DNA of 64,000 nt from Colletes latitarsis (Eukaryota; Arthropoda; Insecta; Hymenoptera; Colletidae), in the NCBI RefSeq assembly GCF_051014445.1, contig NC_135137.1, forward strand, positions 13,951,501-14,015,500. Reading direction: 5' to 3'. Below the pieces are notes generated by a model that saw only the letters and a list, made by a program, of their open reading frames with translations, did not search any database and had not been told where the DNA came from. How positions within the stretch are numbered: the stretch's first letter is position 1; every line of letters starts with the position of its first letter. Shown here piece by piece: positions 55,501 to 62,274 of the stretch. The position numbers and the translations under genes were made by a program.

Positions 55501-56813
55501 TCTGGTTTGGATCACGTAGTAATATGGTACCACACCGAAACAGGCAACTAAACCTGGATCCGATTAATATTTTAGAGGATATCGCCGGTTATGTCTGGGT
55601 TAGGTCTGGTATTTGCCATCATCTGGCTCGTGCTTTCGCATTTTTCGCATACTTGTTGGCCAGATCCTGGGCTTTTTCTGGTTTGGATCACGTAGTAATA
55701 TGGTACCACACCGAAACAGTCAACTAAACCTGGATCCGATTAATATTTTAGGGGATAACACGGGTTAGGTCTGGGTTACGTCTGGTATTTGCAATCATGT
55801 GTCTCATACTTTCGTATTTTTCGCATACTTGTTGGCCATATCCTGGGTTTTTTTCTGGTTGGGCTCACGTATTAATGTGGTGCCACACTGGTATAGTCAA
55901 TTCAACCTGGTTTCGAGTAATATTTTGGAGAATAACGCCGGTTATGTCTGGGTTAGGTCTGGTATTTGCAAACATCTATCTCATACTTTCGCATTTTTCG
56001 CATACTTGAATGGCCAGATCCTGGGCTTTTTCTGGTTTGGATCACGTAGTAATGTGGTATCACACTGTAATAGTCAATTAAACCTCGTCCCGATTAATAT
56101 TTTAGGGGATAACGCCGGTGATGTCTGGGTCAGGTCTGGTATTTGGAATCATCTGCCTCATACTTTCACATTTTTCGCTTACTTGTTGGCCAGATCCTCC
56201 GTTTTTCCGGTTTGGATCACGTAATAATGTGGTACCACACTGAAACAGTCAAATAAACCTGGTTCCGATTAATATTTTAGGCGATAACGCTGGTTATGTC
56301 TGGGTTAGTTCTGGTATTTGCAATCATCTGGCTCGTGCTTTCGCATTTTTCGCATACTTGTTGGCCAGATCCTGGGCTTTCTCTGGTTTGGATCACGTAG
56401 TAATGTGGTACCACACTGTCACAGTCAATTAAACCCCGTTCCGATTAATATTTTAGAGGATAACGCCGGTTATGTCTGTGTTAGGTCTGGTATTTGCCCT
56501 CATCTACCTCATACTTTCGCTTTTTTCGCATACTTGAATGACCAGATCCTGGGCTTTTTCTGGTTTGGGTCACGTAGTAATGTGGTACCACCCTGTAATA
56601 GTCAATTAAACCTCGTCCCGATTAATATTTTAGGGGATAACGCCGGTGATGTCTGGGTCAGGTCTGGTATTTGCCTTCATCTGTCTCGAATTTTCGCATT
56701 TTTCGCATACTTGTTGGCCAGATCCTGCCCTTTTTCTGGTTAGGATCACGTATTAATGTGGTACCACACTCAAATTGTCAATAAAACCTGGTTCCGATTA
56801 ATATTTTAGAGGA
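52512..56813 (+). repeat. Distal satellite segment with 1.2-kb and 1.06-kb repeats
   Basis: The segment beginning near 53,505 recurs at 54,739 (offset 1,234, seven monomers), and that one recurs at 55,797 (offset 1,058, six monomers). The last monomer is interrupted after TTTTAGAGGA at 56,813 by the retroelement. Divergence does not rise visibly toward the junction, so the array probably resumes beyond the element. That cannot be seen here. Confidence 0.82.
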
Positions 56814-56930
56814 TGTTACGTATGTCGAACGTTTCGTTCCTCAAATTTTTCTTGCCACTTGCGTGCATTATGAAATCGCCCTGCTACTTATCTAACCTTT
56901 GAAATGGGGGTCACTTCCGTCGCGATGCAG

Positions 56931-56998
56931 CAGCCCGTTAATTAGTACAATTCGGAGAATAGAGCAGCCCGTTAATTAATACAATTCGGAGAATAGTG
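56931..56998 (+). repeat. Two 34-bp direct repeats in U3
   Basis: A 34-bp unit starting CAGCCCGTTAATTA and ending in TTCGGAGAATAG occurs twice in tandem (starts 56,931 and 56,965), differing at one or two positions. It lies about 55-120 bp upstream of the TATA box, where LTR enhancer repeats are often found. It is also present in the 3' LTR from about 63,640. Promoter function is inference. Confidence 0.8.
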
Positions 56999-57050
56999 CA
57001 CACGGTGATTTCTAACGTACTTTTGAATCCGCCCCACACAGATTTTTTGG

Positions 57051-57058
57051 TATATAAA
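57051..57058 (+). promoter_or_regulatory. TATA box of the 5' LTR promoter
   Basis: TATATAAA follows TTTTTTGG and is the only strong TATA sequence in the proximal LTR. Transcription would start about 25-30 bp downstream, near 57,080, giving an untranslated leader of about 1.2 kb before gag. Confidence 0.7.
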
Positions 57059-57569
57059 CCCCGTGATTTCATTATTCGGGGGATCATAATCGTGCCGTCA
57101 CGTTAGAGTCAACGTCACGTCTCTTGTCACGCGTATACGATTTGATAGTCAGTTGTATCTTGCGAGATCGGGCTACCGTACCCTTTAGTATCAAACCATA
57201 TAGAATCCGTGAACCGGCATAAATTCTATTGCGGCCTTTATTTCCAACTGACATACCCCCGCATCGCCAGTGCGTCAACACCGCGCAAGATCTTTTTAGG
57301 TAAATATACTCATTCTTTGATCGCGACACAAGATACACGAAACAATTGTATTTTATTTGTTGATTTAAGAATATATCTACTTTTATTATCAAATCAGAGT
57401 TACCCAACTTCTTTAACCCACAATTATATAAAGCGATTATTATTAGTTAAACGTTCCCATAATAATATAACCTTACCGCTCGGGTTATATTATATTTAAT
57501 AATTCACAGTTACGAGTTCAATTAACACATCCCCAAATCCAAATACAACCTCTTACAACCTAGTGGCTC

Positions 57570-57977
57570 CTCGATTACGCATCGAGTTCGTCCACGCAAT
57601 CTATTACCATCCTAGCGGCTCCCTGATTTCGCATCAGGTTCGTCCGCATCCTACAGCTCCCTGATTTCGCATCAGGTTCGTCTGTGATTTATCCAACCTC
57701 CCAGCAGCTCCTCGATTTCGCATTGAGTTCGTCTGCGTTTCTTCCAACCTCCTAGCAGCTCCCCGATTTCGCATTGGGTTCGTCTGCGTCGTTATCAACA
57801 ATCCTAGTGACTCCCCGATTTCGCATCGGGTTCGTTCACGACGTTTCACCCTCCTACGGCTCCCTGGTTTCGCACCAGGTTCGTCCGTACGTGACTCCAT
57901 CCCAGAGGCTCCCTGATTTCGCATCAGGTTCGTCCTCGTTATCAACTATCCTAGCGGCTCCCCGATTTCGCATCGGG
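57570..57977 (+). repeat. Array of nine RNA-like stem-loops in the LTR (R/U5)
   Basis: Nine 17-nt hairpins, each a 6-bp stem closing a 5-nt loop, start at 57,570, 57,622, 57,660, 57,711, 57,762, 57,814, 57,863, 57,912 and 57,961. Spacing is 49-52 bp except one of 38. The loop is TTCGC in eight and TACGC in the first. Stems are CTCGAT/ATCGAG, CCTGAT/ATCAGG (three times), CTCGAT/ATTGAG, CCCGAT/ATTGGG, CCCGAT/ATCGGG (twice) and CCTGGT/ACCAGG. Both sides change together at stem positions 2, 3 and 5, and position 4 is G-C or G-U. Most hairpins are preceded by GCTCC or GCTC and all are followed by TTCGT. They lie in the transcribed leader, so a structured RNA is the simplest reading. Role unknown. 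Confidence 0.85.
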
Positions 57978-58077
57978 TTCGTCCGTGTACCTAACTAACA
58001 AATTGATACCATATTCCATACTCTTCCTCGCACTCGCAAGCCACGCGCGCTGCACGGCCCTGGCTCGTAACAGAAAC

Positions 58078-58096
58078 TGGTGACAGCGGTGGGATT
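58078..58096 (+). other. Primer-binding site, tRNA-Leu type
   Basis: TGGTGACAGCGGTGGGATT starts 5 bp after the LTR end. Its reverse complement ends in the tRNA terminal CCA and matches the acceptor and T-arm 3' strand typical of animal tRNA-Leu, apart from one position in the acceptor stem. It primes minus-strand synthesis. The tRNA assignment is from general knowledge of tRNA-Leu 3' ends and was not checked against a host tRNA set. Confidence 0.75.
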
Positions 58097-58173
58097 TAAC
58101 TATTTTAGAATCGCTACGTAATTTTTGGGTTTCTTGAGAAGTTGAAATTTCTCTTCTTGAATTTAGACGATAT

Positions 58174-58283
58174 ACTAGTTTTCGCTAGTTAAGTCAACCA
58201 GTTAACTCTTGTTAAGAATATACTAGTTTTCGCTAGTTAATACACATTGTTAATTGGATTTAAATATACTAGTTTTCTCTAGT
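58174..58283 (+). repeat. Three ACTAG/CTAGT hairpins in the gag leader
   Basis: Three copies of ATACTAGTTTTC(G/T)CTAGTT, each able to form a 5-bp stem ACTAG/CTAGT with a 6-nt loop, start at 58,174, 58,222 and 58,268 (spacing 48 and 46 bp). They lie between the primer-binding site and gag, where packaging or translation signals occur in retroelements. The function is not shown by the sequence. Confidence 0.75.
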
Positions 58284-58306
58284 TGAATTAAAATAAATTA
58301 TTAAAA

Positions 58307-59506
58307 ATGACAAGTTCACAAGCAAATATTTCGTCGAACGATATTATGAACTTGACATTATCGCTTGCAAATTTAATGTCACTTTTGACACAAAAGACAT
58401 GCATACAAATCGTTACATCGATGATACCGACTTTCGACGGAGAAACTCCATCTTTATCGCGTTTTGCACAAAGTGTGGAGGATGGGTTAACATTGATACC
58501 TGAGGGTTCGGAAGCCGATTATCTGGCGATTGTTCTGACTAAACTCATAGGTCCCGCACGAAGGTGCACCTTAGAGCATAAATTCGTGAGTGTTAGCGAA
58601 TTGATTAAACATTTAAAAAAGAGATTCGCGCCGGGAAAAAGTTTGTCGTATTTCCAAGTAGACATCGCGAGTTTACGTATTCGCGAGGGTGAAAGTTTGC
58701 GACAGTACGTCGACAGGACTAGTCACCTGGTTTATTGCGCGCGCGGAGCCATTCGAGAAAGATACCGGGACAACGCCGAAGATTTCATCAAGGAGATGGA
58801 ACGAGATGTTTTGGAAAATTTCATCGAAGGCTTACCGGATCGTATTTCTTGGAAGGTGTCGGCACAATTTAGAGACATACGGACTCTTGAAGATGCTTAC
58901 GACGCCGTGCTGCATATAGACAGGAAACTAAGGAATCGAAGACAAATGCCCCGGAACGAATCACCTGCACGGTGGTCACGAAAGGATCGTGGAACCGAAG
59001 ATTATCGCCACCGCGACAATCAAGTGTCGTACCCTGGCTCGCCGAGTCGTTATGACCGAGGGCGGCATGCTAGAACATACGAAGGTCAAGAGGATCGAGA
59101 GGAACAACCACATGCGTCGGCATGGCCCGTGCGACAAAGGAGCCCCTCGATTTCCCCTTCGAGGCGTTCTTACGATTTTCCTAAGGATGAAGGAAATCAT
59201 TATTCCATATTAAAAAATTCCGAAAGATATCGCGAACCGAAATTATATTGTTGGTATTGTGAAACTACGGGACACGACGGGAAGTCCTGTAGGAAAAATC
59301 CGCGTAATCCAAAAAACCGACGCGACTCGCGGGGCTCGTCAGCCGAATCGAACGGGTCTTTAAACTTCAATCGCGCTCACCGTACCGGCGACACGATGAG
59401 CGGCAACGAAACCCGTCGTCAAAGAACAGTACACTTCGAAAACGACTCCTTATCAAAGAAACACCTGCCCCACGTCTCGAAACCAAAGTCCCAGAACTGG
59501 AATTAG
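58307..59506 (+). CDS. gag: Gag polyprotein of a gypsy-type retrotransposon
   Basis: This 399-residue frame is the first long frame after the primer-binding site and opens with ATG in an A-rich context. It should form the cytoplasmic particle and bind element RNA. Residues 35-210 are mostly helical in composition and contain features of the retrotransposon Gag capsid region (PTFDGE near 41, LKKRFAPG near 103, and LR.YV/NFIEGL segments). Residues 205-310 are very rich in R, S, D and P. A CCHC zinc knuckle, C-X2-C-X4-H-X4-C, lies at residues 315-328 (59,249-59,290) and is followed by a basic tail. The last 66 codons overlap the pol frame (59,308-59,506). The frame is intact. Assignment as Gag rests on position and the knuckle; the family level is less certain. 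Confidence 0.92.
   Translation: MTSSQANISSNDIMNLTLSLANLMSLLTQKTCIQIVTSMIPTFDGETPSLSRFAQSVEDGLTLIPEGSEADYLAIVLTKLIGPARRCTLEHKFVSVSELIKHLKKRFAPGKSLSYFQVDIASLRIREGESLRQYVDRTSHLVYCARGAIRERYRDNAEDFIKEMERDVLENFIEGLPDRISWKVSAQFRDIRTLEDAYDAVLHIDRKLRNRRQMPRNESPARWSRKDRGTEDYRHRDNQVSYPGSPSRYDRGRHARTYEGQEDREEQPHASAWPVRQRSPSISPSRRSYDFPKDEGNHYSILKNSERYREPKLYCWYCETTGHDGKSCRKNPRNPKNRRDSRGSSAESNGSLNFNRAHRTGDTMSGNETRRQRTVHFENDSLSKKHLPHVSKPKSQNWN
59311..59317 (+). promoter_or_regulatory. Second in-phase slippery heptamer (A AAA AAC)
   Basis: AAAAAAC at this position is also read as A-AAA-AAC in the gag frame. The pol frame opens at 59,308, just before it (stop TAA at 59,305-59,307), so a -1 slip here would also give a fusion. 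The nearby CGCG-ACT-CGCG hairpin is small and only 3 nt away, so I rank this below the site at 59,359. Confidence 0.5.
59359..59402 (+). promoter_or_regulatory. -1 ribosomal frameshift signal, gag to pol
   Basis: TTTAAAC (59,359-59,365) lies in the exact phase T-TTA-AAC of the gag frame, a canonical X-XXY-YYZ slippery heptamer. After an 8-nt spacer, CGCTCA (59,374-59,379) can pair with TGAGCG (59,397-59,402), and CCG/CGG can pair inside the loop. The -1 frame is open from here through protease into reverse transcriptase. Pol therefore very probably arises as a Gag-Pol fusion by -1 frameshifting. Confidence 0.75.
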
Positions 59507-62274
59507 GAAAGGGAACATTTTTAATCGATTGCGGTGCAGCCATCAACTTAGTACGTCTCGATGTTTTAGGAACAAAAGCAATAATAAATTCTCGCGAAGA
59601 AATAGAAATAACAGGATTAACCACAACTCCAATTTACACGTTAGGAACCACAATTCTCCATATTCACGATACACCCGCATTTTTCTATATAGTAAGAACT
59701 CTTGCAATAGACGCTGATGGACTCATCGGAAGCCCATTTTTAATGCAAGAGGGTGCCGAAATTTCTTATTATCATGGGACCATGGTATTAAGGGACAAAC
59801 CTATTAGACCATTACGTTTTTCAAACCGCAATGATTTGTTTTCATCTTTAAACTCGCAAACTCCGACTAAACACAGGCTCGAAGCTCGTACGATACAACA
59901 AATCGCGGTAAAAATAGCAAACCCGACAGTAAAGGAAGGATATTTACCACGTATTAAAACTCACGATCAACTGTACGTAGGGGAAGCAGCTGTAACAAAT
60001 AACAACGGAAAATGTCACGTCTTAGCAACGAACACCAGCAGCGAAGACCTCGACGTAGAGATAGAACCACAGATAATAGAACCGTACGATTTTCTAAGCA
60101 CATCGGACGAAGACCTTTGCTCATATGCAGAACAGCCAACAAAATTCAGGACCACCGAAGATAGGATAGAAAAACTCGTAAATACACTAAATACCAATCA
60201 TTTAAACAGGGAAGAACGAGCATCCGTCACTGATTTAATAAAAGAATTTCCAGACCGATTTTTTCTGCTTGGAGACAAATTAGGAAAAGCAGCCGATTTT
60301 AATCATTCGATTCACACCATAGACGAAATACCAGTAAACACAAGACAATATCGATATCCGCCTGTGCATCAGGACGAAATACAAAAACAGGTTAGCGCAT
60401 TATTATCACAAGGCATAATTACTCCGTCAAAATCACCCTACAACTCACCTTTATGGATCGTACCGAAGAAAGCTGACTCACAGGGAAACAAACGTTGGCG
60501 CATGGTAATAGACTTTCGCGCATTAAACGAAAAGACAATCTCCGACAAATATCCATTACCACAAATCACAGAAATTTTGGACCGATTAGGAGGAGCAAAA
60601 TATTTTTCCGTTTTTGATCTCGCCAGTGGATTTCACCAGATAGAAATGAATCCAAGGGATAAGCAAAAAACAGCATTCACCACACCGCATGGACATTACG
60701 AATTTTCAAGAATGCCTTTTGGCTTAAAGAACGCTCCACCTACATTTCAACGCCTCATGGATCAAGTTCTCACCGGATTACAAGGAACAGACCTCTTCGT
60801 TTACCTGGACGACATTGTCGTTTACGCTTCATCATTGCAAGAACATAATATCAAAGTTAAAAAATTATTGAACCGCCTTCGGGAACAGGGCTTAACCCTT
60901 CAAACTGACAAATGCGAATTTCTACGCAAAGAAGTTGCATATTTAGGACATATAATTTCCGAAAAGGGGGTAAGACCGGATCCAAGAAAATTAAAAGCTG
61001 TGCAAGACTTTCCCACACCGAAAACGCAGAAGAATATTCAACAATTTTTGGGCTTAGCAGGATATTACAGAAGATTTATACCAGATTTCACCGTGAAGTC
61101 AAAACCATTGATCAATTTACTAGGAAAGGGCATTAAATTTAAATGGACAGAAGAACAAGATCAAGGTTTTAATCAATTACGTAAAGAACTTTGTCAACAA
61201 CCTATATTGCAGTATCCGGATTTCACCAAACCCTTCATCGTGACTACAGACGCATCCGAATACGCCATAGGAGCTGTACTTAGCCAGGGGGAAATAGGAA
61301 AGGATTTACCAATAGCATATGCATCTCGAAGCCTTAATAAACCTGAAAAGAATTATTCGGCAACAGAGAAGGAATGTCTCGCAATGGTTTACGCAGTAAA
61401 GTATTTCCGACCCTATATTTATGGAACAAAATTCACCCTTGTCACAGATCACCGTCCCTTAGTCTGGCTACATTCAGTTAAGGACCCGACCTCCAGGCTA
61501 ATAAAATGGAAATTACGACTTTCGGAATACGAGTATCAGGTTATCCACAAGTGTGGAAAAACGAACATGAACGCGGACGAATCTCAGGAAATCATAAACA
61601 ACTTACTGCCAGCAGCAAACTCCACAAGGAACACACTACCGGAGGAAGATAACAATTTACCCGATGACCTAATGTCCTTTGAAGAACCACTTGAAATTAC
61701 CAATAATGAAAATACAATTATGGAAAATCCTCGTAAAAATGTATTCAGTACTCCACAGGTAACACCGCATGTTACAGACGAAATTTTACAACCAGCCATA
61801 ATTCATCCACCTGCAAGGGTTGCAACCGAAGCAAGTGCAGAACGGCTACCTGACGCCTTTGACCACACGCCTGACCCTTACCTACCATACGCATCCGACA
61901 CAGATGTTTTAACCGACGAAAACGAGCACCGATACACTGCGTCAAAACAATCTTATAAAATAACTGTTTCTTCGAACACCCTCGCTGCGGAAAACGGACA
62001 TTACGCGCACTTCATATCAGCAGATTGCAACCTAATATCCACCGTAGGAAAAGTATTACTGGACACCGAAATAATTAATAAACCGGATCTTTTGGCAGCG
62101 CAACCGAAAAAGGGACACGTATTGACTTCAGACAATGGATTGTTTAAAACCTTCAGTATAGTAATTTCTGACAATTTTTACGACAATATTACGGCAAAAG
62201 ATGTATCCCATGGGTTAAAGACTCTCAGACATACCCTGGACCAAAATCAAATAAATTCCTTTCGATATCTGTAA
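59365..62274 (+). CDS. pol: Pol: protease, reverse transcriptase, RNase H (expressed by -1 frameshift)
   Basis: The start is placed at the frameshift site; the first ATG (59,743) would remove the protease. Protease: active site D-C-G-A at 59,527-59,538 (usual form DTGA or DSGA) and the later GLIGSPFL motif. Reverse transcriptase, counted from the ATG at 59,743: TRQYRYPP near 200, SPYNSPLWIVPKK near 231, catalytic Asp292 in FDLASGFHQI, FSRMPFGLKNAP near 321, and YLDD at 354-357 (60,802-60,813). RNase H: Asp503 in TTDAS, Glu544 in TEKE, Asp569 in TDH, and Asp612 in the final NAD motif, so the acidic set is complete. A linker of about 230 residues follows. The frame stops at 62,272-62,274, before integrase. 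Reverse transcriptase and RNase H appear intact. The closest lineage cannot be fixed by eye. Confidence 0.95.
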   Translation, partial: LQSRSPYRRHDERQRNPSSKNSTLRKRLLIKETPAPRLETKVPELELGKGTFLIDCGAAINLVRLDVLGTKAIINSREEIEITGLTTTPIYTLGTTILHIHDTPAFFYIVRTLAIDADGLIGSPFLMQEGAEISYYHGTMVLRDKPIRPLRFSNRNDLFSSLNSQTPTKHRLEARTIQQIAVKIANPTVKEGYLPRIKTHDQLYVGEAAVTNNNGKCHVLATNTSSEDLDVEIEPQIIEPYDFLSTSDEDLCSYAEQPTKFRTTEDRIEKLVNTLNTNHLNREERASVTDLIKEFPDRFFLLGDKLGKAADFNHSIHTIDEIPVNTRQYRYPPVHQDEIQKQVSALLSQGIITPSKSPYNSPLWIVPKKADSQGNKRWRMVIDFRALNEKTISDKYPLPQITEILDRLGGAKYFSVFDLASGFHQIEMNPRDKQKTAFTTPHGHYEFSRMPFGLKNAPPTFQRLMDQVLTGLQGTDLFVYLDDIVVYASSLQEHNIKVKKLLNRLREQGLTLQTDKCEFLRKEVAYLGHIISEKGVRPDPRKLKAVQDFPTPKTQKNIQQFLGLAGYYRRFIPDFTVKSKPLINLLGKGIKFKWTEEQDQGFNQLRKELCQQPILQYPDFTKPFIVTTDASEYAIGAVLSQGEIGKDLPIAYASRSLNKPEKNYSATEKECLAMVYAVKYFRPYIYGTKFTLVTDHRPLVWLHSVKDPTSRLIKWKLRLSEYEYQVIHKCGKTNMNADESQEIINNLLPAANSTRNTLPEEDNNLPDDLMSFEEPLEITNNENTIMENPRKNVFSTPQVTPHVTDEILQPAIIHPPARVATEASAERLPDAFDHTPDPYLPYASDTDVLTDENEHRYTASKQSYKITVSSNTLAAENGHYAHFISADCNLISTVGKVLLDTEIINKPDLLAAQPKKGHVLTSDNGLFKTFSIVISDNFYDNITAKDVSHGLKTLRHTLDQNQINSFRYL

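Larger units (their letters stand above)
1..56813 (+). repeat. Tandem satellite array, monomer about 176 bp
   Basis: The whole stretch is a head-to-tail array of a monomer of about 176 bp in one orientation. For example, monomers start at 1, 177 and 353, each at the ACGT that follows TTTGGATC. Recognisable landmarks recur in order: a GTGGTACCAC dyad, CCTGGTTCCGATTAATATTTT, GATAACGCCGGTTATG, TCTGGGTTAGGTCTGGTATTT, TTTCGCATTTTTCGCATACT, and GTTGGCCAGATCCTGGGC. About 320 copies fit. Monomers differ by scattered substitutions and a few indels. The array has no unique sequence and no recognisable gene. Open frames of 60-141 codons occur on the plus strand, but they repeat with the monomers, begin at arbitrary codons and match no family. 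The right edge is the retroelement insertion, not a decayed array end. A centromeric or pericentromeric role is inference from size, homogeneity and higher-order structure. Confidence 0.97.
56814..58072 (+). repeat. 5' long terminal repeat
   Basis: The left end is fixed by the satellite junction and by identity with the sequence from 63,523. The right end is placed at CGTAACA because it is the exact inverted complement of the starting TGTTACG and lies 5 bp before the primer-binding site. Length is 1,259 bp. U3 is short (about 265 bp before the likely transcription start), while R plus U5 is close to 1 kb and holds the stem-loop array. In the 478 bp that can be compared with the 3' LTR I count four substitutions (56,945, 56,967, 56,969 and 57,075), about 0.8%. 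From about 57,080 to 57,560 I recognise nothing beyond ordinary LTR sequence. Confidence 0.93.

Noticed and set aside
1..56813. Dozens of plus-strand open frames of 60-141 codons with similar translated sequence
   Set aside because: They are the satellite read through in changing frames (176 is not a multiple of 3), mostly begin at TTG or GTG, recur with the monomer, and resemble no protein family. The longest (12,221-12,646, 55,799-56,224 and 56,318-56,743) simply cross two or more monomers without a stop.
1..56813. CENP-B box
   Set aside because: No match to the core TTCG-N4-A-N2-CGGG pattern on either strand in the monomer variants I read. TTCGCATACTTG and CTTGTTGGCC resemble parts only.
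1..56813. TTAGG in nearly every monomer (GGGTTAGGTCTGG) as insect telomere repeat
   Set aside because: It occurs once per 176 bp and never in tandem, so it is part of the monomer and not telomere sequence.
57084..57407. Antisense frame in the LTR, repeated at 63,793-63,990
   Set aside because: It recurs only because the LTR is duplicated; no promoter or known domain, and it crosses the likely transcription start region.
57570..57977. CRISPR array reading of the regularly spaced palindromic repeats
   Set aside because: The repeats lie inside a eukaryotic LTR, differ from each other, are only 17 nt plus short flanks, have related spacers, and have no cas genes nearby.
57634..57998. Open frames on both strands across the stem-loop array (57,634-57,945 minus and 57,774-57,998 plus)
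   Set aside because: They are produced by the repeated array; repeated peptide units follow the hairpin spacing and no start context or homology supports them.
58976..59624. Minus-strand and alternate-frame ORFs within gag
   Set aside because: Shadows of the gag and pol coding sequence.
59743..59745. ATG at 59,743 as the true start of Pol
   Set aside because: The same frame is open upstream and encodes the protease active site at 59,527, and in-phase frameshift sites lie at 59,311 and 59,359.
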